Positions 1 to 8,334 are shown, numbered from the stretch's first letter. The stretch: 42,559 nucleotides of DNA from Deltaproteobacteria bacterium (GCA_947484175.1 CANKOI010000029.1:1-42559), one strand, 5' to 3'. The notes: generated by a model from the sequence alone, not told the origin. Translations and numbers: made by a program.

Positions 1-90
1 GCCCGCGTGCATGGGCGCCACTCCATCCTCCAGACCCTGCCGCGCTGGATCGAAAAGAACGTTCGGGCGGCGACGCGCCGGCTCGCTTGA
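1..90 (+). CDS. C-terminal end of an unidentified protein (partial)
   Basis: Frame 1 of the + strand is open from the window edge to a TGA at 88-90. It gives 29 residues ending ...WIEKNVRAATRRLA. Nearly every third codon base is G or C, as in the confident genes here, which suggests real coding sequence. The piece is too short to assign a family. It converges with the DUF4336 gene on the other strand, leaving 27 bp between the two stop codons. The opposite strand has a possible ATG at 12-10, but less than 13 bases of that reading are visible, so it cannot be judged. Confidence 0.5.
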   Translation, partial: ARVHGRHSILQTLPRWIEKNVRAATRRLA

Positions 91-117
91 ACGGAGGATT
101 GCGGTCGATGCCCCCTT

Positions 118-810
118 TCAGCCCCCCGCAAACGCCCAAGCGGCACGCACCGCCTCACGCCCACCGGTCTCCAGCACCTCGCCGTGGGCGACCACGACCC
201 GTTCGATGTCCCACGCATCCACCATCCGGGCCACGCTGCGGCCCGCGGCGGCGGCGTCCTGGACGTACTGCGACTTGCCCATTCGGGTCATCCCGAAGCG
301 GTCGTTGGCGTCGTTGAGCCACATCGCGAAACGGGTGAAGCCGGTCATGCCGCGGAGGTTGAACGCGAGGTCGACAGCGAGCAGGGTGCCGCTGGCCGGC
401 AGGAAGATCACGTGTTCCTCGAGCTTTGGGCACCCGTCAAGTCGGAGCACTTTGGCCACGCCGGCGAACGAGGCCGGAGGGGTGGGGCCGAAGGTCTCGT
501 GAACCCGAAGCGTCGGCTGCTTCGCCTCGATCCCCGGCACCGCGAGCACCCTTGCCTCGGGGAACGCCGCCTCCGCGCTACCGACGTGGAGGTGATGCAG
601 GAGGTTCGGAACGACGATCGTGGACACATCACCGAGCTTGAGGATCGCAGCGCGGTGCGACGCATCGAGCGGCCCCGGCGCATGCAGCGCGAGTGTGCCG
701 TCGGCGAGGCGGAACAGGTTGCTGCGCGTACCGATGGCGAGGCCGCCGACCGAGAACTCCCGATGGTGGATGCTCCACACACCCTCGGCGACAGCGGTCA
801 GCGGTTCCAT
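118..810 (-). CDS. DUF4336 domain-containing protein
   Basis: A 230-residue soluble protein with the look of DUF4336 proteins, which are distant relatives of the metallo-beta-lactamase fold. The start resembles the family's (a 'GVWSIHHREFSVGG' stretch), followed by 'VVPNLLHHLHVG' near residue 65 and a hydrophobic 'TLLAVDLAFNL' strand. The canonical HxHxDH zinc motif of true metallo-beta-lactamases is not present, so hydrolase activity should not be assumed. There is no signal peptide. The ATG at 810-808 overlaps the 3' end of the malate synthase gene by 13 nt, so the two are probably translationally coupled. It is the last gene of the unit that begins at 6446. Substrate and role are unknown. 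Confidence 0.65.
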   Translation of the reverse strand: MEPLTAVAEGVWSIHHREFSVGGLAIGTRSNLFRLADGTLALHAPGPLDASHRAAILKLGDVSTIVVPNLLHHLHVGSAEAAFPEARVLAVPGIEAKQPTLRVHETFGPTPPASFAGVAKVLRLDGCPKLEEHVIFLPASGTLLAVDLAFNLRGMTGFTRFAMWLNDANDRFGMTRMGKSQYVQDAAAAGRSVARMVDAWDIERVVVAHGEVLETGGREAVRAAWAFAGG

Positions 811-2831
811 TCAGCCCCCCCCTCAAACCGCCCCGGGCACAGCGCGCACGCCCGCGCCCACGGATCGGGATCGTCGCGCACGAGGTCGAAGCTGAAGGGG
901 AGCACCAGCTCCGTCACGAACTCGGGCGGCGTGGGGCTCAGCACGAGCTGGCGGAGCACGCGCACGGCGATGGGGTACCACCGGGCGGCCTCGCCTTCCC
1001 ACCGCACCTGCGGTCGGTGACCGGGCTCGCTGCGCCCCGCCTGAAGGAACTCGACCTCTTCGTGGAGAATCGCCTCGAACGCCTCGCGGCTCACCCGCCC
1101 GTGCGCCACCTCGGCCCAGAGCTCCCAACGGCTGCGCTCGGTGGTGGCCAAGTCGTCCATCACCCGCACCGCCACGGCCTCGCCGCGCGCCGATCGCAGG
1201 CTCGCCGGCAACGCCACGCAGCCGTTTCCGCTCAGCCAGTCCGCGAGGTACTGCAAGGCCTGAAACACGTTGTACCGCACTTCGTCGGGGTGGTCGTTCG
1301 CCAAGAGCGGGCTCACCCCTCGGTCGGCGGCGAGCACTGCGCGCAGGTAGGTGGGGTGCCCCGGCTCCAGCCCCTCCACGTCGGGACCGAAAACGAAGGG
1401 GAGGAGCCGTTCGAGCTCGTCGGGGTCGTCCACCAAGTCGGAAACAAGCGTGCGCAGCGAGGGGTCGTCGGGATTTGCTTGGCGCCGCCGCCACGCCTCA
1501 CAGAGCGCGATGCCCAGTCGAACGAAGTCGGGATGCGCCACCCAGAAGCCATCGAGGCCCCGCTTCAGCTGCGTGGCCACGTCGCGCACGAAGCCCACCA
1601 TCGTCACCGAGTAGCTCTGCGCGTCGCCCTCGATCGGCAGGATGCCGTACATGCCCCCGATCTTCATCGCGCCGCCCGGGCCGAGATCGCGCACGAGGAT
1701 GCGGTGGCTCTCGCGGATGTTGCGGATGACGATGTTCGGATCGGCTTTCACGGGAATCCGGTAGCCGGGGTCGTTGCGGAACACCCGAGCGGTGCTGGCG
1801 AGAAAGTCGTGCCAGCCGAGGCTGCCGCCGAGGAACCACGGATGCAGGGCGGCCGCCATCTCGCGGATGCGGAAGATCGCCCGCGGGTTCTCGAACACCA
1901 CGAGCACCCGTAGGGAGCCCGCCGGGAGCCCCGCATGCCGCCGTGCGATCGCCGCCTCCGTTTCGCGGAGCAGCGCCGCGAGGTAGGCCGCCTCCTCCTC
2001 GTTCTCCAGCTTCGGAAAGTAGTACACCAGCGCTTCGGGACGCGCGCGGTGCAGCCACGCGTGCTGGACGAGCTCGAGCAGGTGCAGCGGGAGCGGCGCA
2101 CCCTCGAGGAAGTGGTTGCCATCGGGCAGAGCCAGCCCCGCCACGCGCTTGATCGGCAGCGACCGCCGCTCGGGGGCCAGCGCGTAGTGCTTCCCCCCCG
2201 CGCCGCTCACCTCGATCGTGCCGTCGAAGCAGCCCTGCAGGTTCTCGGTGGCTTCGTAGAGGCTTTGGAGACGAGGGGTTTTGCTGTCCTCGCTGTCGGC
2301 GCCCCACCGCGCCACCGAGTCGCCGACCAGCGCGTCTACGATGGCCGGTTCGTCGGGGCGGCGTCGGTGGACGGCGTTCATCGCGTTGATGGCCATTCGT
2401 GCCGAGTCGGGCGGGCCGAACAGGGTGACCTGATGGCCGCGCAGGAAAAGGGGGATCGTGGTGAGGGGGGGGACAAGACCGGACGCGCTCGGCCCGAGCA
2501 CGACGCGGCCGCTGCCATCGCGCTCCCCGATGGGGGTGCTCCAGCGGGGGTCGCTGAAGTCGAGGCCCAGGTTGGCGGCAGCCAGCGCCGTACAGCGTTC
2601 GTCGAGGAAGGCGCGGTCGAGCGTGCGCTGCCCAAGTACCGCGGCGAGCTGCGGGCCGACCGCACGAAACACCTCCACCACGAGCCCGAGCACCTCGGCA
2701 GACTCCAACTGGGGGAACCGCCCCTGCAACCCTCGACCCGACCGCAAGCCGGGCACGGCGGTGGGCTCCGTTGCGCTCAGGAGGGCGGCAGCGAGGCCGG
2801 GGGAGAGGAACTCGGCGTAGGCGGGAATCAC
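798..2831 (-). CDS. Malate synthase, long form
   Basis: This would condense glyoxylate with acetyl-CoA to malate in the glyoxylate cycle. Hallmarks of the malate synthase A fold occur in order: 'RMAINAMNA' (about 145), 'SEDS' and 'GTIE' (180-207), 'YYFPKLEN' (270-277), metal-ligand Glu314 in 'VVFEN', Asp342 in 'WHDF', 'DGFWVAHPDFV' (427-437), and 'GNGCVALP' followed by 'MDDLATTERSR', where Asp560 matches the catalytic Asp of the family's MEDAATAEISR motif. At 677 residues it is longer than the usual ~530, owing to an N-terminal extension and inserts near 450-500 and 545. The start is GTG at 2831, 9 nt after the rsmD stop. No isocitrate lyase gene is in the window, so the pathway role is inferred. 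A diverged paralogue acting on a related 2-oxoacid is possible. Confidence 0.8.
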   Translation of the reverse strand: MIPAYAEFLSPGLAAALLSATEPTAVPGLRSGRGLQGRFPQLESAEVLGLVVEVFRAVGPQLAAVLGQRTLDRAFLDERCTALAAANLGLDFSDPRWSTPIGERDGSGRVVLGPSASGLVPPLTTIPLFLRGHQVTLFGPPDSARMAINAMNAVHRRRPDEPAIVDALVGDSVARWGADSEDSKTPRLQSLYEATENLQGCFDGTIEVSGAGGKHYALAPERRSLPIKRVAGLALPDGNHFLEGAPLPLHLLELVQHAWLHRARPEALVYYFPKLENEEEAAYLAALLRETEAAIARRHAGLPAGSLRVLVVFENPRAIFRIREMAAALHPWFLGGSLGWHDFLASTARVFRNDPGYRIPVKADPNIVIRNIRESHRILVRDLGPGGAMKIGGMYGILPIEGDAQSYSVTMVGFVRDVATQLKRGLDGFWVAHPDFVRLGIALCEAWRRRQANPDDPSLRTLVSDLVDDPDELERLLPFVFGPDVEGLEPGHPTYLRAVLAADRGVSPLLANDHPDEVRYNVFQALQYLADWLSGNGCVALPASLRSARGEAVAVRVMDDLATTERSRWELWAEVAHGRVSREAFEAILHEEVEFLQAGRSEPGHRPQVRWEGEAARWYPIAVRVLRQLVLSPTPPEFVTELVLPFSFDLVRDDPDPWARACALCPGRFEGGAEWNR

Positions 2832-2840
2832 GGCCGAAGC

Positions 2841-3374
2841 CTATCCGCCTCGGTAGATCGCGAGGCTGCTTTCGCCGTACTTGCGGATGCGGTCGAGGGG
2901 AAGGGCGCCGGCCCGTTCCGGGAACGAGGTGCCGGTGCGGGCCTCGGCCACGAGGGTGTCCCTCGCGCAACCGACGAGTCGCTGGATCCACTCGGCGATG
3001 TCATCCTCGAACGGGGGGTCGAGGTACACGAGGTCGGCGGCGAAGCCCGCGCTGCCATCGGGGTTCTGGAGGGTGCGGGCGTCGGCGGCGCGAAGGTCGA
3101 GGGGCACCCCCACGGCCGCGGCGTTGAAGCGGATCGCGGCCAAGGCCGGCAGCGCTCGCTCGAACACGGTGACCGGCCGCGCCCCTCGCGACCAGGCTTC
3201 GATCGCGATGAGGCCAGCGCCGCCGAAGGCGTCGAGAAAGGACAGGCCCTCGAGGTCCTGCCCCACAATGGAGAACAGGGCCTCGCGCGTGCGGGAGCTG
3301 GTGGGGCGCACGCCTTCGGGGAGCGGCGCGGGCAGAACGCGGCCCCGAAGGACGCCGCCGGTGACTCGGAGCAT
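2841..3374 (-). CDS. rsmD: 16S rRNA (guanine(966)-N2)-methyltransferase RsmD
   Basis: RsmD methylates N2 of G966 in helix 31 of 16S rRNA on the assembled 30S subunit, using S-adenosylmethionine. The 177-residue length is normal for the family. The start 'MLRVTGGVLRGRVL' and the 'RPTSSRTREALFSI' segment (about 23-36) are typical. SAM-binding motif I is 'FLDAFGGAGLIAIEAWSRGA' (about 45-64). The catalytic motif 'DLVYLDPPF' (about 114-122) is the NPPY-like signature of base N-methyltransferases. It sits 9 nt downstream of the large repetitive protein gene and 9 nt upstream of the malate synthase gene, so it is probably co-transcribed with both, although no functional link among them is evident. 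Confidence 0.93.
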   Translation of the reverse strand: MLRVTGGVLRGRVLPAPLPEGVRPTSSRTREALFSIVGQDLEGLSFLDAFGGAGLIAIEAWSRGARPVTVFERALPALAAIRFNAAAVGVPLDLRAADARTLQNPDGSAGFAADLVYLDPPFEDDIAEWIQRLVGCARDTLVAEARTGTSFPERAGALPLDRIRKYGESSLAIYRGG

Positions 3375-3383
3375 GGTGCGCGG

Positions 3384-6300
3384 CTAACGCGCGCCCCCTC
3401 CCTGCGAGACGCTGGCGGCTCCGGTGCTCAGGGTGCTCGCGCTCACGTCGGTGCGGCCGCCCGCCTGCCGAACGGCGGCGTTTCCGGCCTGCACCTCCTT
3501 CACGTCCACCGTGGCGCCGCCGGCCTTGATGCCAAAGGCTTCGAGCAGGAGTTTTGAGAACTGCACGCTCAGCGAGCGGCTGCCATCGACCTCCACCTTC
3601 GCGACGTTGGCCCCCGGCGCCGAGCCGAGCGTGGCGCTCATGCCCTCCGAGCGAAGGGTTCCCGCCCTCAAGCCCACCGTTCCTTGCGCTTTGATGTCCT
3701 GAGTGCGCGCCATCGAGGCCCCGGAGCCTCCGGAGCCGCCCGACGTCGCCGCGAGGTCCGAGATTCGCAGCGGCACGGCGCTGCCGGTGCGCCCCAGCGC
3801 CGCGTTCATCTGTGCGGTGAGGTCCTTGTCCCACATCCCGTTCACTTCTGCGAAGAGTTTGCCGTCCTTGCTGATGTAGACGCCCGGCACGGAGGTCCAC
3901 CCCCAGGTGTCGAGCGGCGTGCTGAAGGTGGCCTTCGACGCGCTGGGCATGATCTTGCCCCCTTGCACCTGTACCTCCACGTACGCGGTGGTGCCGGGCT
4001 TCACCGTCATGCGGCCCGTGCCTTCCCCCGTGGTGCCGGCGTTGAGCGGCACGCTGGCCGTCATCTTGGCGGAATCCACGAGGCCGGCGGCCTGTTGGGT
4101 GAGGGAGCGGCCGCCAGCCGCGCCGCCAGCGATGGCCGCGCCTGCGCCAGCTGCGGGGGCGACAGCCGAGCGGTGGCGCACACCCTCCGCGCGGGTGCCC
4201 GTGGCGGAGGTGGTGCTGCGGTCGCCGTCCTGCCGGTAGGCGGGCCCGGAGAGCGAAACCTTGTCGGCGGAGGTGCGGGCGCCGTCGGCCGTGTAGGCAA
4301 CGTCGGAGCCGGTGGCGCTGGCGGCCCCGGCGGCCACCGCCGTGCGGCTGCCGGTCGTGGTGACGCTCCCGTTCACGGCCTGAGCCCCGATGCGGCCTGC
4401 CGTGAGCTTTCCCGCCACGAGCCCCGCGCCCGACGCACTGGCCGCGGAGGCAGTCGTCTTGGAGCCGGTGGTTGTGGCCGCGTGATTCACGGCCAACTTC
4501 TTGGCGTCGGCCGACTCCAGCGAGACTCCGTCCGCGCGGAGTTTGGTTGCGTTCAGCGTGTCCGCCGCCGCCGCCGTGCCGGTGGGTCCGACCTTCGCGC
4601 TCAAGCCCGTTCCCTTCACGCCGCTCGCGGTCACCCCGCCGACCGCCACGTTCGTGGCGGAGGCGCTGCGCGCCGAGCCGCTCGTCACCCCGCCGCCGCT
4701 GTGGATGCGTGCGCCTTCGGCCGTGAGCCGCTTCGCGTTGAGGCCCCCGGCGGCGACGTCGTCGGCGCGGAGCGTGCCGAGGGAGGCGTTCACGCCATCG
4801 GGGCCTACCTTTGCGGCGAGGGTGCCGCCCGTCAGCGACGCGCTCTTGGCGGAGAGATCGCCGGAGCGCAGCCCCTTCGCGTCGAGCGTGTCCAGCGAGG
4901 CGTTCACGCTGTCTGGGCCGAACTTCGTGTGGAGAGCGGTCGCATCGAGCGCCGCGGCAGAGGTGTCGCCGCGAGCCACCTCGCGGGCGTGGAGTGAGTC
5001 GGCGGCGAACTGCACCCCCCCCTCAGTGCCGAGCGAAGCACCCTTCGCGTTCACGCTGGCGGCCGTGATCCCGTGCCCGGACAGCCCGTTGCCCGTGATC
5101 TCGCCCGCGGTGACTTTCGTGCCCTTGGGGACCACCTGCGCCGCAAGCTGCTTGGCCTTCGCCGTTTCGAGCGCCACGCCGCCGCCCCGAATGTCTCTCG
5201 CTTCTGCGGCGCCAACGGAGACGCCCACACCGCCGCCGTCCACGTTCAACGCGCCGTCACTGCCCGAGACGGAGCCGATGGTGGCGGTGCCGGCCACGAC
5301 GCCGGTGCTTGTGACCTGGCGGGCGGCCACCCGCGTGCCGGAAGCCTGCTCGGTCAGGGAGGCACCCGCGATCGTGGTCTGGTCGGAGTGGAAACCCCTC
5401 GCGTCGATCGCGCCGAGCTGCACACGGTCGGCGCTCCCGGTCGTGATGCCGTTTCTGGACTGCACCGCCAGCCGATCGGCCGACGCGTCGGCGACCGTCA
5501 CGCCCGGAGCGCTCATGCCCGTCACCTGGGCGCTCGCCGCCTCCGCTGCCACCCCCCCGGCCCCCGCCTTCACGCTGAAGCCGTGCGTGCCAACGGTCAC
5601 GAAGGCGGCGCTGCCCGTCTGCACGTCGCCCCCACGTAGCTCCTGGGCTGCGAACGACACGCCGCCCGGTGTGATGGAGGCCGTGGCGCCGGTCGCGTCG
5701 GCCGAGCCCAGCGAAACTCCGCCGGCCTTGATGCCCTCGCCGTGCAGGCGCGCTCCACCGAGGGTGTGGTTTGTACCATCGGTGTTGGCGGTCAGGCGCT
5801 CAGCGGTGAGCTTGTCGGCCTGCATGTCAGGCGTAGTCAAGCCCGTGACGCTGGCGCTCTGCACCTCAATGCGGGTGTCGCCCGGCTGGGTGAAAAACTC
5901 CGTGAGCTCGGAGCCCGCGTAATCGCGGTGCACCTCGATGCCGGTGAGTTGGATGCCCGCCGCCTCGAGTGCGGGGCTGGCGCTGGACAGCGACTCGGCG
6001 CTGGCGGTGGGAACAACCAAGTCTGCTACGAACCGTCCGTCTTTGGCGGCGGCTCGTTCGTTGAGGTCCAGATTGTCCGCTTGGATCTTGCGCGCGCGGA
6101 GCCCGGCGCGGTCCACGCTGGCGATCCGCAGCTTTGCGAGGCGGATGCGGTCGTTCCCCCACTTGTCCACGTTCGGCCGGTTCGCGCCCTTCTCCTTGTC
6201 GTCCCACGCAACCCCGGCGCCGGAGGGACCAAGCAAGGTGCGCAGATGGGTGCTTCCGGTGAGGGCACCGAGGCGATCGAAGAAACCGGGGCCCTCGGTG

Positions 6301-6446
6301 GGCGCTGCGGGTGCCGGCTTTTCGGTATCGGCGCCCGCGGCGAAGCCGTTGCCTCGACTGCCCGCCTGTGTTTTCGGCGTGGTGGCTGGGGCCTCGACGA
6401 CCGGGGGAGACGACGCCGGCGTCGGTTTGAAGCTCTGGTCGGACAT
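3384..6446 (-). CDS. Large Ala/Gly/Ser/Thr-rich repetitive protein, function unknown
   Basis: A 1020-residue protein that I do not recognise. Residues 1-65 are Pro/Ala-rich and look disordered, with no Sec signal peptide. A short globular-looking part follows ('FFDRLGALTG' to about 110). From there to about 740 the protein is a degenerate repeat with hydrophobic positions every 9-12 residues (patterns such as 'TLDAKGL', 'KVGPDGVNASLGTLRADDV', 'GLSAKVGPTG'), as expected for a beta-solenoid. One unit of about 37 residues occurs twice back to back around 'GPDxVNASLxTL'. A less repetitive segment near 790-880 ('YVEVQVQGGKIMP', 'TWGWTSVPGVYISKDGKLF') resembles a globular domain, and the repeats then resume to the C-terminus. 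Cysteine is absent. A -10-like TACAAT lies 6 nt before the ATG. It is the first gene of the unit with rsmD. Confidence 0.85.
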   Translation of the reverse strand: MSDQSFKPTPASSPPVVEAPATTPKTQAGSRGNGFAAGADTEKPAPAAPTEGPGFFDRLGALTGSTHLRTLLGPSGAGVAWDDKEKGANRPNVDKWGNDRIRLAKLRIASVDRAGLRARKIQADNLDLNERAAAKDGRFVADLVVPTASAESLSSASPALEAAGIQLTGIEVHRDYAGSELTEFFTQPGDTRIEVQSASVTGLTTPDMQADKLTAERLTANTDGTNHTLGGARLHGEGIKAGGVSLGSADATGATASITPGGVSFAAQELRGGDVQTGSAAFVTVGTHGFSVKAGAGGVAAEAASAQVTGMSAPGVTVADASADRLAVQSRNGITTGSADRVQLGAIDARGFHSDQTTIAGASLTEQASGTRVAARQVTSTGVVAGTATIGSVSGSDGALNVDGGGVGVSVGAAEARDIRGGGVALETAKAKQLAAQVVPKGTKVTAGEITGNGLSGHGITAASVNAKGASLGTEGGVQFAADSLHAREVARGDTSAAALDATALHTKFGPDSVNASLDTLDAKGLRSGDLSAKSASLTGGTLAAKVGPDGVNASLGTLRADDVAAGGLNAKRLTAEGARIHSGGGVTSGSARSASATNVAVGGVTASGVKGTGLSAKVGPTGTAAAADTLNATKLRADGVSLESADAKKLAVNHAATTTGSKTTASAASASGAGLVAGKLTAGRIGAQAVNGSVTTTGSRTAVAAGAASATGSDVAYTADGARTSADKVSLSGPAYRQDGDRSTTSATGTRAEGVRHRSAVAPAAGAGAAIAGGAAGGRSLTQQAAGLVDSAKMTASVPLNAGTTGEGTGRMTVKPGTTAYVEVQVQGGKIMPSASKATFSTPLDTWGWTSVPGVYISKDGKLFAEVNGMWDKDLTAQMNAALGRTGSAVPLRISDLAATSGGSGGSGASMARTQDIKAQGTVGLRAGTLRSEGMSATLGSAPGANVAKVEVDGSRSLSVQFSKLLLEAFGIKAGGATVDVKEVQAGNAAVRQAGGRTDVSASTLSTGAASVSQGGGAR

Positions 6447-6452
6447 CCGCAG

Positions 6453-6458
6453 ATTGTA
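6453..6458 (-). promoter_or_regulatory. Possible -10 element of the repetitive-protein gene
   Basis: On the - strand the hexamer TACAAT (5 of 6 matches to TATAAT) stands exactly 6 nt before the ATG at 6446, and no Shine-Dalgarno sequence lies between them. No good -35 is seen at 16-18 nt. A TTGACA occurs at 6496-6491, but 32 nt away, which is too far. If used, transcription would begin at or next to the start codon. Confidence 0.4.
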
Positions 6459-6595
6459 GCGTTCGGCTGGCAGCGCGGGGGGGCGGAAGCTGTCAATTTC
6501 ACCGAGGTCGACCGGACCCCGCCGCCGTACGCCCTACCGCCACCGATGCCCGAATCCGCCGCCCGGATTACGCGGCCGCGGGCGGGGCAGGGACG

Positions 6596-7867
6596 ATGGC
6601 AGAAGCGGTGGTGGTAGGTGGGGGGATTGGCGCACTTCGGGCGGCGGCGGCGCTTCTTGCGGCGGGCCGGTCGGTCGTGCTGCTGCAGGAGGGCGGCGCC
6701 CTCGGGGGGCTCGCCCACCCCGACATTCCCGTGGGGCTGGGCACGACCCACTGGGAACGCCCACCGGCGGGTCTGCGGGCGGCGCCCGCGCTCACCGCGG
6801 GCCTGTGCGTCGGTGGCGCGGTCCATGCGTTGCCCCTCTCTCGCTTCGTGTTGCCTGCGCTGTTTCCGGCGGGCACGGTGCCGGGGGCGGCGGCCGCGTG
6901 GGGGCGTTCGCGTCTGGAACTCGAGCTCGCCCGGCTGATCGGCGGCGGCAAGGAGATTCGCACCTACCGGGACTGGTTGCGGCAGCGCTACGGGGCGCCG
7001 GTCGTCGAGCGGCTGTTCGTGCCCTACTGCGAGCGTCGGTTCGGCTCCCCTGATGGCGTCACCGCCAACGTGGCCCGCGCGGTTCACGGCCCTGCTCTGG
7101 ACGGTCACGCCTGTTCGCCGTCGGAGGGCCAGGTGGCGGAGCTGTCCGGCCTCCTGTCAGGCATCGACCTGCGCGTGGGAGTGCGGCTTCTGGGCCTCGC
7201 GCCCGGCAAGGTGAGCCTCGAGGGCGCAGAGGTGGAGGGCGACGTTTTTGTGGACCTTCCACCCGCACGGGTCGTCGCGTTGTTCGGGGCAGCGGCTCCC
7301 GAAGGGCTCGCCGAGGAGGTGAGCTGGTTGCGGATGCGTCATGCGTTGGAGGTGACGCTCACGGGAGGGGCGAAGCTCCCCTTCGTCACCCACGTGGTCG
7401 AAGGTGCGGGGCAGGCCTTCCGGTTCGTGCGGCACGCGCTGCTCCCGGGGAACGGCCCGCTGCAGGGCCACGTGTCCGTGCAGCTCTCCGTGGAGGCCGA
7501 CGACCCGTTGTGGGCGGCCTCCGACGCGGTTGTCGCCGCGGCCGCCCTCGTGTCACTCGACGAGGTCGCTCCCGGCGGTTCCACCGCTGGGGCCCGTGTG
7601 CAGCGCGTGGCGGACCACCACCCCGTGTGGGTCACCACCACGGCGGCGCGCATGCGCCGATACACCCTCGCGCTGGCGGAAGCCAAGCTCACGCCGGTGG
7701 GGCGCGCCGGCACGTTCAGTCCGCTCTCCGGGCAGGCCGAAGCGGACTACCTCGCGGCGGTGGCCGGGGGGGCGGAGCCGTTCCGCGACCTCTTGCGGCG
7801 CTTCGTGGAGCCGCCGGTGCTGGAGCCCGACGGGCAGGCACATCTCACCGCCTTTGCGGTTGCTTGA
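6596..7867 (+). CDS. FAD-dependent oxidoreductase, protoporphyrinogen-oxidase/UDP-galactopyranose-mutase-like
   Basis: A 423-residue flavoprotein. The N-terminus 'AVVVGGGIGALRAAAALLAAG' is a Rossmann beta-alpha-beta with a GxGxxG-type dinucleotide loop, followed about 25 residues later by the 'GGALGGLAH' FAD-binding motif. The central 'YRDWLRQRYG...LFVPYCERRFG' (about 122-150) matches the segment in amine-oxidase-fold proteins related to protoporphyrinogen oxidase and UDP-galactopyranose mutase ('FxxPYxxKxWG'). The substrate cannot be told from sequence. The start is the ATG at 6596, with an AGGGA Shine-Dalgarno a few bases upstream. It is divergent from the repetitive-protein gene, 149 bp away. 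The -35 of the following tRNA promoter overlaps its stop codon. Confidence 0.75.
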   Translation: MAEAVVVGGGIGALRAAAALLAAGRSVVLLQEGGALGGLAHPDIPVGLGTTHWERPPAGLRAAPALTAGLCVGGAVHALPLSRFVLPALFPAGTVPGAAAAWGRSRLELELARLIGGGKEIRTYRDWLRQRYGAPVVERLFVPYCERRFGSPDGVTANVARAVHGPALDGHACSPSEGQVAELSGLLSGIDLRVGVRLLGLAPGKVSLEGAEVEGDVFVDLPPARVVALFGAAAPEGLAEEVSWLRMRHALEVTLTGGAKLPFVTHVVEGAGQAFRFVRHALLPGNGPLQGHVSVQLSVEADDPLWAASDAVVAAAALVSLDEVAPGGSTAGARVQRVADHHPVWVTTTAARMRRYTLALAEAKLTPVGRAGTFSPLSGQAEADYLAAVAGGAEPFRDLLRRFVEPPVLEPDGQAHLTAFAVA

Positions 7868-7892
7868 CGGGGGAGGGGTCGGCGCTTAGTGT
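7864..7892 (+). promoter_or_regulatory. Promoter of tRNA-Thr
   Basis: TTGACG (7864-7869) is followed by a 17-nt spacer and TAGTGT (7887-7892). Transcription would start around 7899, just before the mature tRNA 5' end at 7903. The -35 overlaps the TGA of the oxidoreductase gene. Confidence 0.55.
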
Positions 7893-7902
7893 CGCGGCGC
7901 CC

Positions 7903-7977
7903 GCCGAAGTGGCTCAGGGGTAGAGCAGCTGATTCGTAATCAGCAGGTCGTGGGTTCAAATCCCATCTTCGGCTCCA
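7903..7977 (+). tRNA. tRNA-Thr (anticodon CGT)
   Basis: A complete cloverleaf can be folded by hand. The acceptor stem GCCGAAG/CTTCGGC is 7 bp. The D arm has stem GCTC/GAGC. The anticodon stem GCTGA/TCAGC closes the loop TTCGTAA with anticodon CGT, reading the Thr codon ACG. A short variable loop and a T arm with the GTTCAAATC loop follow. The discriminator is T at 7974, and CCA is encoded at 7975-7977. No clear hairpin-plus-T-run terminator follows. Confidence 0.96.
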
Positions 7978-8044
7978 TCGAAAAGCGGCGCTCGTCTCGG
8001 GGGTAAAGCCTGGGGCGGGCGTTTTGCGGTTTTGGGGGCGTAGG

Positions 8045-8073
8045 TTGACGGCCCCCCTCGCCGGCCGTAGATG
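8045..8073 (+). promoter_or_regulatory. Possible promoter of the HicB-like gene
   Basis: TTGACG (8045-8050), a 17-nt spacer and TAGATG (8068-8073) have the same -35 and spacing as the neighbouring tRNA promoter. The hexamer ends exactly 6 nt before the ATG at 8080, which would make the message leaderless. Confidence 0.4.
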
Positions 8074-8079
8074 GTTCCC

Positions 8080-8334
8080 ATGGCTCACCCATCCGCGCCC
8101 CCGTCAGCCGCCGCGCAGCCGGGCGCTCGGTTCGCCGTCGAGATCGACCGCGAGGCCGACGACCGATGGATCGCTGACGTTCCGGACCTGCCCGGCTGCA
8201 TGGTTTACGGAGCAACTCGCGACGAGGCCCTGTCTCGCGCCATCGCGCTCGCTCTCCATGTGCTCGCCGACCGGGTCGAGCACGGCGAGGCGCCCCCGGA
8301 CGTACTGGCTGGCGTGTTCGTCGCAGCGGCGTAG
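8080..8334 (+). CDS. HicB-like antitoxin-fold protein (orphan)
   Basis: An 84-residue protein. The core 'RFAVEIDREADDRWIADVPDLPGCMVYGATRDEAL' (shown here only as its key features: a short beta-hairpin, then 'DLPGC' and 'G.TRDEAL') is typical of the partially RNase H-like HicB antitoxin fold. The helix 'SRAIALALHVLADR' follows. HicB proteins normally neutralise a HicA mRNA interferase encoded next to them. No HicA-like ORF (about 60-80 residues with a conserved His and a dsRBD-like fold) is visible on either side, so this is an orphan and may be a stand-alone HicB-fold protein. I chose the ATG at 8080 over 8071 because a promoter-like element ends 6 nt before it. Confidence 0.7.
   Translation: MAHPSAPPSAAAQPGARFAVEIDREADDRWIADVPDLPGCMVYGATRDEALSRAIALALHVLADRVEHGEAPPDVLAGVFVAAA

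Noticed and set aside
693..1913. Long + strand open reading opposite the malate synthase gene
   Set aside because: Its sequence is His/Arg/Val-biased without motifs and lies antisense to a gene with intact catalytic residues; such mirror readings are expected at this GC content.
4740..5000. Recent DNA-level tandem duplication inside the repetitive gene
   Set aside because: The ~37-residue units are similar in protein but differ at many bases, so they are old repeats.
7978..8040. Terminator after tRNA-Thr
   Set aside because: GC-rich pieces and short T runs (GCGTTTTGCGGTTTT) occur, but no stem of convincing length precedes them.
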